Positions 22,650 through 33,544 of a stretch of DNA of 64,000 nucleotides are shown in pieces. Every line of letters starts with the position of its first letter. Position 1 is the first letter of the stretch. The stretch lies in contig JAJEKV010000313.1 of assembly GCA_021234155.1 (NCBI GenBank), forward strand, positions 250,001 through 314,000, given 5' to 3'. The notes beneath the pieces are model-generated. The model was not told where the DNA came from. It worked only from the letters and a program-made list of their open reading frames with translations, and ran no database searches. The stretch is from Isoetes taiwanensis (Eukaryota; Streptophyta; Lycopodiopsida; Isoetales; Isoetaceae). A program made the position numbers and the translations under genes.

Positions 22650-25098
22650 TATGTAGGCCAGAAAAATGGGGCCAAGCAATTGTTACAAGCATTGGCTTGT
22701 GAAGCTTCATCTGCCGTCCCAAGGGAGGCACCTGAGGTGCTTGAAAAATTGGCACGCACAATACAGACAAGCTTACACCAGGAATGGAAACCAGAACAGA
22801 TGCAAGTTATCCAAACCCTTTTAGACAAGGGATCGTGCATTGGGGCATTTGGCAATGGATGGGGCTCAGGAAGAACTGCTGCCTGGCTTCCATTTGATAT
22901 TTTTATGGAGGATGCGATGGAAGGAAGGAGAGTGCCTGCAACATCAACAGCAGAAGCACTTGCTGGTTAGTTTGCTATTGGATTCTATATAGATTTGTGA
23001 GTTTCATTTCAACCACATTCTGGCATATGAATAGCAAATCTTTGGCAATATAAGGAAAGATGCATCTTTTTGAACTTGTGGCCATACTTTTACCATGGTT
23101 TTGAAACACCCCTATGTCAGTTTCTGATGTATACTTATGGGCATAGACTTGATGAGATCATTGCAGGCCGTTCAAGGATCAACATGGGATGACTTGTTTT
23201 TGGGTCTGTGGACTGCTGCATTGCGCTATGTGAATGGGGTACATGCCTTTACAAAGTAATGAGATCTCTTTTCGCATTGTTATCATGGTTTGACACTGGG
23301 TTTTTGAGTGCAATTTTTCAGGAAATGAGAGCATGTTGATGGTCTGAAGCCTTTTATTGAGTCCGTTTATGTATGGTGTTGTCTATTGTGCCGCTGGCTT
23401 CGGCGGCAGTTATTGATGAAGAGAAAAGGTCTAATCAGTATGCTATGGATGGGAATGGAGGAGACAATGAGAGAAAGTCCCTTAACACTCGTCGTGCAGC
23501 TTTTATAAGCAGTCTGCAAGTTTTTGGGACAGTTTTCTCCTCCACAATTAGCAGTTGCGGCAGCTAACCAAGCTGCAGCTACAACATCTTCATATGCTGC
23601 CGGTATTCGTATAGGTGGAACTTGCGATGGACATATGTCAAGTAACAGTTCGTCCAGTAAAATAGGTTTGCGCTTCATGGTTTTTTTAGCTTTTAGGAGG
23701 CAAAAGAATGCTGTTGCAACATTTCAACACTGACAAAATTCCTTAGAACATACCGTCAAACTACAAATCATCCGATCCTATTTCTTTGCATTTTGTGCGT
23801 GTCAGATGAGAGGAGGGCAAGCAAGTGTTTTACAATAATAACCTAATATGATGGCAGTCTAGAAAGAAAGGGAATGCCAAGTCATGAAACTGTTGTAAAA
23901 TGATATAAAAATAAAAATGGCCTATGGCCCAAGAAATTCTAGTTCATTGTCCACAATCTATTTTGAAAGCAGTTAATTGAAGCACTCCAAGCATCATAAT
24001 TGCAATTGCAAATTGTCTAAGTAAATGCTTTAAGGCATCTTTGCATCTTTAAATATCTGGATGAGTGCATTGAAAAGTTTTCTTTCCTAGAACAGTCTAC
24101 GTTAATATAATCTTTCTTTGTTTCTTTCTTTCCTAGCCTTTGTTGAAGTGTGGCTATTCTTTGATGCGTACAGTGGCAAGCATGCGGCATTTGAATTTGG
24201 AGGCATGCATTGCAAGAGGATTACTGGACACATCGGCATATCTTTGGCCAGGCTATGCAATGCCAATGTCCAGTTTCATGCTTTCTACTTCATCACAAGC
24301 TTCTCCTTGGTCAGCATTTATGGAAGGTGCACCGGTTACTGGACCATTATACAATGCCTTGATGTCCTACTCTTACATTCAAATTGGATAAACCCTCAGA
24401 TATTGTTCTTGGTGTTGCTGGACCAACATTAGAAAGCATGGCTAGCTGGAGTCCATGGCCTAGCATGGCAATTGTTGTGGCTCTTTGGGTGCAAAAGATC
24501 AAGAGGTGGCATGAATACTTAGTTTTTTCAGCATCACGCACAGCATTTACACAGGATAAAAATGCCGTCAAACAATTGTTATGAAGCTGTTTCTCTGCCA
24601 CATTGGGTTCATATAGTAGTCTTTTCCCTAAACTTAAATATAATGGTGGTGTAGGTGCCCTTCTTGGTCATGAAAATTATACTCATTCTAGCCTTGGGGG
24701 TCCATCTCCTATAGCCCCGGCGATCTTATACCTATGTATATATCCATGTCTTCATAATATTATGTTTGTTACCAATGAGATACTCATGCTTGTTGCAGAA
24801 CAACTAGGGATTTAGTTTCCAAAGGAATAGAAGTTGGACGTATGAAACATGAGACACGTCTTAGATGCTCTTTTTCCACTTCTATTGCTCGGGTCTTGCA
24901 TGCATCAACATTGGGAGCTTCCTTAGTTCATGTCATTGGGGGTGCATCCCTGATCCAAACACTATATTCGGAAAGCCTACCAACTTGGTTTTTATCTGGT
25001 AGCAACTTCAGAACTAAGTCTAGTAGTCAAGGCACAGTACTAGAAGGGTATGCTATTGCTCATTTCTCTTTACTTTCTGGAGCACTTGCGTGGGGCGT
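22650..25098 (+). pseudogene. MED33: MED33 copy B, central exons up to the insertion
   Basis: Exons: 22,657-22,966 (acceptor TGTAG; LEKLARTIQTS; TLLDKGSCIGAFGNGWGSG; WLPFDIFMEDAMEG; donor GTTAGT), 23,167-23,255 (AVQGSTWDDLFLGLWTAALRY in frame to a GTAATG donor), about 23,325-23,680 (IVPLASAAVIDEEKRS; LAVAAANQAAATTS), 24,136-24,370 (ARGLLDTSAYLWPGYAM), 24,384-24,790 (DIVLGVAGPTLESMASW; YNGGVGALLGH; PIAPAILYLCIY) and 24,800-25,098 (GASLVHVIGGASLIQTL; AHFSLLSGALAWG). Coding order and wording match plant MED33. Frameshifts are few (near 23,385 and 23,525), but the coding sequence is split at codon level by a retrotransposon at 25,099. Confidence 0.85.
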
Positions 25099-25100
25099 TG

Positions 25101-25153
25101 TGACGGTCCAGGGGAATATACGCCATAAATACGTATATTCCTGGATCCGTCAC
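25101..25153. promoter_or_regulatory. Inverted repeat at the LTR start
   Basis: GACGGTCCAGGGGAATATA pairs with TATATTCCTGGATCCGTC across a short AT loop. The same arrangement is present, slightly damaged, at 36,487-36,540. A shorter version is seen at the start of the LTR remnant at 58,168. It may be a protein-binding or RNA-structure element of this LTR group. Confidence 0.55.
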
Positions 25154-25350
25154 TATACAAGTCTATCATTCATAGCCTTGTATACCATAAGTTGTGGCAC
25201 TAGGGGGCATGGCCAAGTTATTCTCATAACTTAGCCAACCATAGGTTTAGACCATTATCCACGTGGCCTTAACCTATTGGGCACCCGCCGGGACTCTCAC
25301 CTTCATTGGTGCCACGTGGCATCCTAGATGGACCTAGCTCATATAGGCCT

Positions 25351-25359
25351 AAACCCTAA
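25351..25359 (+). promoter_or_regulatory. Telo-box in the 5' LTR
   Basis: AAACCCTAA, present again in the 3' LTR at 36,738-36,746. In plants this motif is common in promoters of genes active in dividing cells, including ribosomal-protein and histone genes. Its role in this LTR is inferred only from the motif. Confidence 0.45.
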
Positions 25360-26749
25360 CCCTAGGCCTCTTTCCGGCCCCTAGCACCTAGAGACTCACC
25401 TACTGCGTTCGAAAACCCGTTTGAACATCGTTTGTTGTAGCATAGGAGTGCAGCAGCACCCCGGCCAGGTAGACTCGTTCTTGGAGCAAGAGCAGCATCC
25501 GTGAGTCGAAGACCATGGAGGCACCGGATCTGGAGGGAGAGCTTCGTGAGGAGCGGTATGTAGGATAGTAGTTGTGATAGCTCATCCTGGGATTAGCATT
25601 CCGGATGTGCTAGTATTTTTGTATCTAGAGTAGAGCCATCCTAGAACCCATATTCAACATCTTGAACCCTAATCAAAGGAACCCTAACTATTAGTTAGTT
25701 GTATGATTAGGTTAAGATGTTCTTCTTATGATTATTCTCATGATGTGATGATGATGTGATGATGGTTGATCATGTTGCTCCTCTTGTATTGGGAAGGGGT
25801 AGAGACCTAGAGCCATATGTAGTATGCTCTAGAGTAGATCCCTTAGTTCCTATTAGTTGCGGCGGCTGTGCATAGGAGCCCACCGGGCTATTGAGGCTAT
25901 GATATGACTCAGCACCGGATAACGGGCTAGAGGGAAAGTGGAGGGAGGATCCCTGCCCGAAGTGGGGGCTTCGGGGGGATCCCATAGTGGGCTAGGCTTA
26001 TGGTCGGTCACCGTGTGGGCCGAGCATGGGTCAGGAAACACCTCCTGGGCTGATGGTGTTGCCCTGCCTCGGAGAGCTGCAAGTGTTGGCTTGGCTCTCG
26101 TTTTGGGGGTTGATGCAGGTACAAATCGTGTGTCGTCCGCGATTCTCCTAGCCGCACGGCACCTCTAGACCCCAGGGAAGGGGAGATGCAACCCTTCACG
26201 CCTCATCGGACCCGAGGGGAGATGCAACCGGAGTAGTCCCATGGGTGATGCCATGGGATTGCGTGATCCAGGAAGGCTAGAGTCTGTCGAGGAGCCCTGA
26301 TCTAGCCCATACACCAAAGTATGCCAGGAGGGGCGGATGGAGTGGTCAACCCTAGCCATTGTTCTATTGCGGCCCTCGCCATTGCCATGACTCGGTCTGC
26401 TCTATCTTGAGGCCTAGCTTGGTCGGTCCACCCTCCTTTTAGTCCGAGGCGGGTAGGAGCTCTCTTTGTTTTATGGTTTGTGATTATCATCTTTGCATTG
26501 GTTTTATATGCGATGCACTACCCTCCGAGGTAGTATTTGTATATGTTTTATGCTAGTTAACGACGTGTTATCACTTCCATATAGGAGCCCATAGGGGAAG
26601 GGCCTAAGACACCTTTTCGTATTCCCTCCCCGCACTAAGAGTCACCTCGGGTGCGGGGTAGGCGAAGGCCCATGCGGTTCTTGGAGCGGATGGGGGATTT
26701 CTGCTTAGGATTATCTGTACCGGCCATATGTTTTGGGGGGCGTCCACAA

Positions 26750-26762
26750 TGGTATCGAGAGC
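26750..26762 (+). promoter_or_regulatory. Primer binding site, initiator-Met-tRNA type
   Basis: TGGTATCGAGAGC lies two bases after the LTR end. The usual plant site complementary to the 3' end of initiator methionine tRNA is TGGTATCAGAGC, so this is a match with one inserted base. Confidence 0.8.
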
Positions 26763-27318
26763 AATGTTCTTGGTTGACCAAGAACTAGCACTGACCATAA
26801 CCATGAAGTAGTCTAACAGGCCTATAGGGGTGTGAAATAAACATTTCCACCATCGAACCTTTGAAAATGGGGAAAATTTTTCTCTAGGTAGTGGGTGGGA
26901 CTTAGGTTAAAGTGTTAGACGAAGGTTTGAGTGAGTCAAACGCACCTTCTAGTAAATTTGGAGTGAAAATCATGCATCTGCATCAAATTTCACCTAAAAT
27001 GGGTCGAAGAATCATGCCAATCGGAGACCCAGGTGAAAAATGGCGCAAATTCATAGATTGCACTTCGAACCATTAGAAAAATTCGAAATTCAAGTATAAT
27101 ATCAATTAATATGGATTTAACATATACATTAATAATTAAATAAGTACTAAATATCTTGTAATTAATAAGGGGGGCTAATAAATAGGGGTAATTATGGTAG
27201 GAGAATATTCTCAGGGACCCTCCTCTTTAAATATCTCTGACACCTCATTTTCCCTCAAACTTTCCTCCACCTTCTCTCTTGACCAGCCTATCCCCACCCG
27301 TTTTCTAGACCGTTAAGT
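26763..27318 (+). promoter_or_regulatory. Leader region upstream of the H3-like ORF
   Basis: AT-rich leader with no coding sequence. A TATA-like CTTTAAATA at about 27,226-27,234 and a pyrimidine-rich tract (27,240-27,290) lie 30-95 bases before the H3-like ATG, as in a stand-alone plant promoter. The last bases before the ATG (ACCGTTAAGT) resemble those before the solo H3-like ATG at 17,098 (ACCGTTGAAT). Confidence 0.4.
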
Positions 27319-28435
27319 ATGGCAAGAACCAAACAAACCTACAGGAAGGACAGCGCCCCACACTCTCGATGGCGAACCTAGCAGCGGGACGCCATGTGAA
27401 GAAGATCCCGGAGCACCTCCGACCCAAGAAGGGGGAAGAGGAGCTTCCCCCACCGGCAGCAGAACACGGCACCCACGCATCTATCAGCCCATGCCACCGG
27501 CAGGAACGCGAAAGAACCGACGACCCCGCCACTTCCGGGGCCACGCACAACCGGGCGTGGAAGAGCAGGGAGGAAGAGCAGGTCCAAGACAGGTGGACGG
27601 CTGGCCTCAAGGCCAAGGAAGAAGGGCAAGGAGAAGGTTGCGGAGTGGCCAGAAGAGAGGGCCGCAAGGAGGAAGAGGGAGCGCGAGGAGGAGCAAGGGG
27701 GCAGAGCGAGGACGAAGAAAAGAAACGACGGCCCCGGCCGAACCGTCAGGATAGAGGAGCCCCCGGGCGCAGGAGGAGGAGCAATGCGGGGAAGAAGAGG
27801 AGCAGGAGGAAGAAGAGCAGGAGGAAGAAGAAGAGCAGGGGAAGGGCGACCAAGACCACCTTTACCCAAGCAGGGCCCAAGCCACCTAAGGTGGTAAAGA
27901 AGCAGAAGGCGGGCGAAGCCGGCTCGCCTTGAAGGAGGACCGCCTCTACCGGCGCCGCCTCAAGGCATACCAAGAATACCTTCGTCGGTGGGACGAGGTA
28001 TAATGATTGGTACTGCCGGCAAAACATCCAACAAGACCGTGGAGGGAGGCCGGCCGCCAAAGAACCAGCCTAAACCGCCGCCACGCCCGAGAAGTCAAGA
28101 AGGTCCACCATGGGCCTAATTAGGGGTACACCCGATGTCTTAGGGAGATTAGACACGGCCCGGTGCACTAATCTCCCGGATTAGGGAAGGCACCTTTTGA
28201 GCTCATGCCGCGGGAGGTGATGGCCCGGAGTTCGCCAACACTCACGAGTGACCCAGGCTCACAACTTCTGGGTGTGTTGCAAGTAGCCGAGGCCGAGGAG
28301 CTCACCCAGTTGTTTGAGGAAGGGAACCTCTGCGCGATCCACGCCGAAGAGGGTGACTTTGATGCCCAAGGATATATACTTGGTAGCGTCGCATCGCAAG
28401 GAATATCCTTGAGGATGCATTTTTGTTCAAACTAA
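27319..28435 (+). CDS. Histone-H3-like ORF carried by the chromovirus
   Basis: Seen directly: ATG at 27,319 opens with MARTKQTYRKDSAP, against MARTKQTARKS in histone H3. After a frameshift at about 27,380 a long Arg/Lys/Glu/Pro-rich linker follows (27,369-27,932). At 28,099-28,190 short pieces recall the H3 core entry (KK.H..P, then LREIR in the alpha-N position). The open frame at 28,205-28,435 then aligns with H3 alpha-1 to loop 2: PREVMARSS at REIAQDF, VLQVAEAEELTQLFEEGN at ALQEAAEAYLVGLFEDTN, and NLCAIHA identical. Loop 1 has about two extra residues, as in some CENH3 proteins. After NLCAIHA the sequence is acidic (EEGDFDAQG) and lacks the usual KRVTIMPKD. The role is inferred: a captured H3 whose product might bind nucleosomes or H3 readers. 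Several frame breaks mean it may be dead or badly sequenced. Confidence 0.7.
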
Positions 28436-28973
28436 TGTAATTATTAAGTTTTCCCCATAAATATAAAATTTTTGTTTTGCAATTAGTAGTAGATAAATCC
28501 TTCCCTCTGCATTAGATAAATTTTTTAATTCGAAATTTACCCCCTAAATCGGGTCACACCGCCAGACCGCCAAGGTCCATGACGCGTTTCAGGCCTCAAC
28601 TCCCGGTTTCGCAAAACTTTATCAATTTAAGGTCTAATTAATGTAAGAAAAAACCCTAGTTAGATTAGAATCGTCCAAATAGTCATCCTAGCAATTCGAA
28701 TTCTTCAAAAATCCTGTGAGAACTTAAAATAGACCCAAATCGGGTCAACCGCTGCCTTTCTGCGCAAGGCTGACGAGAGAAAAGTTTCTTTCCGACCGAT
28801 TTCGGCCAATTTTTCGCCCAATTGACCAATTTTGACCCAACAAACTGCCATGTAGCGTTTCTTGCTTTGCTTTGTTTAGAATTGCACTTCATGGTAGCTC
28901 ATTTGGACACCTGTGGCCATAGATTTGGAGTCTTCCCCATCAAGAACCTTTGTGCCGGAACAGGGCACCCTAG

Positions 28974-29384
28974 TCTATAAAGGGACCCTCATTTGTCATT
29001 TTTTCCATTAGAGTTGCTCTGACCCTTTGCGATTTCTTTGGCTTTTGCTCATTTCCATCACCCATTTTCCATAGCTATTCCTCGTTCAATGGCCCTCAAG
29101 CTTTGTCGGATGGTATATCGAGACCAATCACATTCGTGATTGTCCCCCGAACAAGTCTTCCATGTTTTGATTATCTCTTTGATCTCCATGCCACTCGACT
29201 AGAACTCCATACTACACCCGACATCATTTGTCAATATGATCAGCCAGAGTCTTACCACAGGAAGTTAGCTTGCCACCTAGGGAGGAAATGGGTTTCTCTA
29301 GATTCTCTTGCTCAAGCCATAGGTGGGGGATCCAGGGGTAAGAACAAGCTATGGGATAGAACCGTAAACATGCGGACTACATGA
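28974..29384 (+). other. Second TATA-plus-ORF unit inside the element
   Basis: TCTATAAAGGG at about 28,974 is followed 115 bases later by ATG (29,089; MALKLCRM, then stop). An overlapping frame from 29,103 reads PITFVIVPRTSLPCFDYLF and on to AIGGGSRGKNKLWDRT. I do not recognise the protein. The TATA-to-ATG spacing is like that of the H3-like unit at 17.1 kb. It could be a second captured gene, or the 5' part of an unusual gag. Confidence 0.3.
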
Positions 29385-31280
29385 CCACGTAAGCATCATA
29401 GGCATAGGTACCTCTCAAAGGCGACCTTAGCATTGTTCATGCGGTATAGGCGGTTAACCAACCGTGGGAGCCAATCCAACCCTTGGATTTGGCACCTCTC
29501 GACACCCAGGAAAGCAGCGGATAAGCATCCGGAGATCCGGACCTTAGCATACGAACACTCACGGCTCCCACATGAAGCACCTACGCTTTGCAAATCGAAA
29601 GCGTAATTCACGGTAAGAGGAAGAGGGAAGAGAACAAAGCCGGGAGATGAGGGAGGCAAGAAAGATGGAGAGGCGATAGCTTAAGAATGTGAAGCTTAAG
29701 GGCGGGACTTTGAGCCACCAATGGGCATCACGGGCCTCACCCCGAAGAATCGTCGATGGCGAGGGAGTACATATTCGCCCAAGCATCCTCAACCTCCCCT
29801 ATTGCCAAGAGGAGGACCTCAGAGGATAGGCGAGCTCCTAGGCCTAATTGCACAGGCGGTGGTAGCGACTTCATCGACTACTCCTACCGGGGAGATACCA
29901 AGGGAAGTGAGCGGGGCGACATTCCTATGGGGAAACTATGTCCGGACATCGGGCATACCAACAGATAAGGCGGATGTATGACAATGGGGAACCCATCATT
30001 CCGGAAGAAGAATTTGAAATCCAAAGCGAAGTTGTACAAAGCCGGAAGGGGGCCCAAGCGCCCAAGAACAGGTCGCAGGCCCATGAAGTGCGAGAAGCTT
30101 GTAGCAAAGATCAATTTGGAGAGTGCAACTACTATGTGGAGAGACCATGAGGATCTTATGGCATTGGACATCTTTGGCGGGTTGGGAGAAAAAGGTAATG
30201 CACCGGGGGCGGAACCAAAAAGGGCAAGTCTTTCACAGTACTATCTTCGGCCCTTTAGCCGGGGGCAGATGATAGTTTTCCATAAAAGAATTTAGCCCAA
30301 GAGGTGAAGAGTCCAGTAGCACTCCTTATAGCACTTTCGGACTTTGGTCAGCATGCGAGAATAGATGTGAAAGTAGACCATGTTATCCTCTTCAAGAGAT
30401 CAGTAGCACTTCATGCTCGACTTATGAGGGGCCACCCTGGGGATGACTTGTCGATGAGTGGCGCGACAAGCGCACGAGAACTCCAGCACCCCACAGTAGC
30501 AAGAGCATTGGAGGGAGGATCGGCTAGAATCCTGCGGGAACATGGGCAAGGACACGGGATTCAAGAAAATCAAGGACTTCTTGGCGACATCATTGATGGA
30601 AGAATTGCTTGCTAACTTAATTAAAGTACATTGTAACTCCTTTTAAGTATTATCATGAAGTCCACTAAATGTATTCCTATATACTAATTAATGTATTACC
30701 ATGATTTTTGACTTGTAAATGAAATTTTCATATGATTTCTTTTGTACCTAACAACAATTTAATTGTAAGCAAAAAATGACTATTGTCTAAACTTAACATT
30801 ATGTATTGATGATCGACCCTTGCAAACAAGGAACTCAAGTCACTTGGGATCTCGGGACCAGCCACCGACCCATAAATTGGGTTCAAGGAACTTGTTTGGC
30901 AGAGAACAAGAAGATTTTGAGCGGGATATGTCACGAGGCAAATCAATGCAAGGTTGGTGCAGATGAGGAACCGGATGCAACATCTCATCAAGCTGGGGCG
31001 ACACCTCTCATGAATGCGGGGAAGATGGTCCTCCACCGCCACCTTGTCCTCGGTGGTGACGAAATCCCTCAACAGAGGAAGGGAGGGCAAACCACGGCAA
31101 CGTCAGGGGACAGGAGGCGAAGAAGGAGAACAGGGGAGTCCATCACCATCTAGCTCCAAAGACATCGATAGTTCTTCCGGTGAGGGACAGCTCTAGCTCA
31201 GAAGCGGTGACTACAGCACACCTAAGGCAAGGAAAAGGGCAAGAAAGGCGGATGATTCTGGGAAAAAGGTGGATAGTGCT
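29385..31280 (+). other. Element 1 region between the extra ORFs and gag, broken coding sequence
   Basis: Several short plus-strand frames with protein-like composition follow each other: 29,721-29,981, 29,938-30,150 (EEEFEIQSEVVQSRKGAQAP), 29,978-30,295 (basic) and 30,304-30,615. Frames change in GC-rich places, which suggests one longer coding region interrupted by errors or decay. 30,620-30,790 is AT-rich with no frame. No domain is recognised. Confidence 0.3.
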
Positions 31281-31900
31281 ATGAGCAATGTGTGGAAGAC
31301 AAAAGCTTCGGCCGGTTCTCGGGGAAAGATAGATCGGGCATGGAGGCTGGAAGCATGGTGGATGAAATGGAAGAATTTGGCAACTCATATGGTATGAAAG
31401 ACAAGGACATAGGGAAAGTTGCTCTGACTAACCTTATTGGACCCGGCAAGGATCCGTGGAAGGGATATGCTAAATCTAACAATTTGAAGAGGAACAAGCT
31501 GCGGGTTTAAGACCTTCGGCAAGGCTTTTCCATGAAGCACTATGTGCAAAGGTCTCATACTAGTAGGCAGATCCAGCGGTTCTGAGGGTTGAATGGGGTA
31601 GTTTATCGGTGGCTAAGTACTCTGAAGAATTTATGAGGCTCGGTACGCATGTTCACGGAGTCTCGAGAGGCAAGCCGTGGATACCCATTGGGGTTGAGCA
31701 GCAATATCAAGAGGCTTGTAAGAGCAATCAACCCAAGGTCGATGGTGAGCCCGAAGATAAAGCTATAAGTTTGGAAGAGGCACGGCAACTCCATAAAAAG
31801 CAGCCAACCGGGGTAAGAGTTGAGGCGTGCTCGGGGACAATATCGGGGTAAGCAATCGGCTGGCTACACCATCGGGGAGTTGCAGCAAAGGTAAGGATAA
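31281..31900 (+). pseudogene. gag: gag (capsid) of element 1
   Basis: Typical plant gypsy capsid wording appears in two frames: VDEMEEFGNSYGMKDKDIGK and VALTNLIGPGKDPWKGY at 31,360-31,470, then a SMKHYVQ-type segment, then AKYSEEFMRLGTHVHG at 31,609-31,660. These correspond to the retrotransposon gag domain, which packages the RNA into particles. The frame is interrupted at least twice. A zinc knuckle was not found. Confidence 0.65.
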
Positions 31901-32399
31901 GAGCAAAGCTTTTGGGGGACCAGTAAATACAAACGCATCGAGGGCAAGCTCTTAAAGCGTCTCTAGGCAAATGATGCCAAAGGAAAAGAGACAGGAATGC
32001 ATTGAGAAAAAGCTATGTTTCAGTGCTTCCAGCCCGAGGGGCACGAACACATGATTGTCCATTCGTCATGCGGTCAAATTTTTAGCAGAGCTTATGGATT
32101 GGGATTCCCCAGAAGCAGATGAAGACGATGACCGGCAGGAGGCCAGGACTTCATAGATGGTGAGTGCCACATATGTGCAAACATTGAGTCCGTGATATAG
32201 AGAATCGGTCCGATCATCATTGCGGTGATGGGATCATAGATAGTAAGCCATATGTAGTCCTCATAGATCTGGTGTAGCTCTCATAATTTTGCATCTCCTA
32301 GATTGGATTGCTCTAATGAAGAACAAGGTATTGAAGTCTAAGCCAAGGCCCGGTGCTATGGCAAATGGCCATCGACACACTAAGGGGAGGAGGATCACC

Positions 32400-32620
32400 T
32401 TTGACATAGACCTTAGTGGGGCTAAGTGGCCGATGGGGAGCGTAAGTCATGGATATTGGAAGGTATGATCTTATTGTGGGAATGGAATTCTTGAAGCCAG
32501 CCTAAAGCAAAGAATTGATTGTGACCGAACAGAAGTCACCATGGCGACACCGGACGGCAACAAGTTGATAGTCAAAGGTAAGAAGCTAGATTCTCCCATG
32601 CGGTGTATTTCTTTGAAGCG
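32400..32620 (+). pseudogene. Protease region of element 1
   Basis: YDLIVGMEFLKP (about 32,462-32,497) corresponds to the conserved ILGMDWL motif at the end of gypsy aspartic proteases. The upstream catalytic D(T/S)G could not be located, because frames shift and stops intervene. The position between gag and reverse transcriptase supports the call. Confidence 0.5.
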
Positions 32621-32779
32621 ACTAAGGAAGAGCATAGAAAGGAATAAGGTGGATTACATCTTGAGGTTGGAATCGGTTGGGCGAACAGTGTTGTGAGGGA
32701 AGTGACCCAAAGGGGAATCGGTTGCCCACCCGGATAGCAAGGCTTATTCAGAGTTCAAGGATGTATTCCGGATGAAACC

Positions 32780-33540
32780 GGCAGTTTGCCACCTTATAGG
32801 GGTGTAGAATGTGAGATCACATTGGCTCCGTGATCTGAAGCCTACCAAGAAGGCACCATATAGAATGAGCACCCTGTAATTGATTGAGCTCAAGAAGGAC
32901 TTCAAGAATTGCTAGACCTTGGATTCATAAGGGCAAGTGTGTCTCCTTTTTGGAGCACCTATACTCTTTTAAAAAGAAGAAAGACGGGAGCTTAAGAATG
33001 TGCATAGACTATCGCCCCAATCAAGCGTGACGATAAAGAATAAGTATGCATTGCCGAGGCGCGATGACCTAATGGATCAGCTACAAGGAGCAAAGGTATT
33101 CTCTAAGATTGATTTGAGATCGGGGATACCATCGATAAGAATAAAAGAAGAGGACATCCATAAGATTCGCTTTAACGCGGTATGGTCATTTTGAGTTTTC
33201 TGATAATGCCCTTTGGATTGTCGAACGCCTCAAGAACATTTATCGCCTTATGAACGACATCTTGAGAGACTTCTTGGATGAGTTTGTCATTGTCTTCTTG
33301 ACGACATTCTAGTCTCAACAAGTCCCTTTGAGGAGCATTGTCGACATCTCAGAAAGTGTTGGAGAAGTTGAGGCGCCATCGGTTGTATGGGAAGCTCTCA
33401 AAGTGCCACTTTGCAAAAAGTCGAGTGGAGTATTTGGGACATGTGGTAACATCCGAGGGAATCTCCACAGATCCATCTAAGATTGAAGCAATAGTTGATT
33501 GGCCAGCCCCAAGGAATGTAGCGAAGTAAGAAGTTTTCGG
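32780..33540 (+). pseudogene. pol: Reverse transcriptase of element 1
   Basis: KAPYRMSTL (32,846-32,872) is the usual start motif. [22 protein letters not shown] (33,000-33,194) is the palm region. A FLDDIL active-site motif (about 33,295-33,312, across a frameshift) and KCHFAKSRVEYLGHVV with GISTDPSKIEAIVDWP (33,338-33,529) complete the domain. The enzyme copies element RNA into DNA. At least three frame breaks. Confidence 0.85.
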
Positions 33541-33544
33541 GTTG

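Larger units (their letters stand above)
25099..26748 (+). repeat. 5' LTR of chromovirus element 1
   Basis: Begins TGTGACGGTCC and ends CGTCCACA; 1,650 bp; the partner is at 36,485-38,126. It contains a 5' terminal hairpin (25,101-25,153), a telo-box at 25,351-25,359 and a TATA-like CATATAGG just before it, which would suit a U3 promoter. AT-rich stretches are nearly identical to the 3' LTR, whereas GC-rich stretches (for example 25,960-26,110) differ heavily by small insertions and deletions. Confidence 0.9.

Noticed and set aside
26750-26762. TGGTATCGAGAGC as part of a tRNA gene
   Set aside because: Only the complement of a tRNA 3' end is present and it lies directly after an LTR; it is a primer site.
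27378-27869. 163-codon minus-strand frame, Pro/Leu-rich
   Set aside because: It is the antisense shadow of the GC-rich charged linker of the H3-like ORF.
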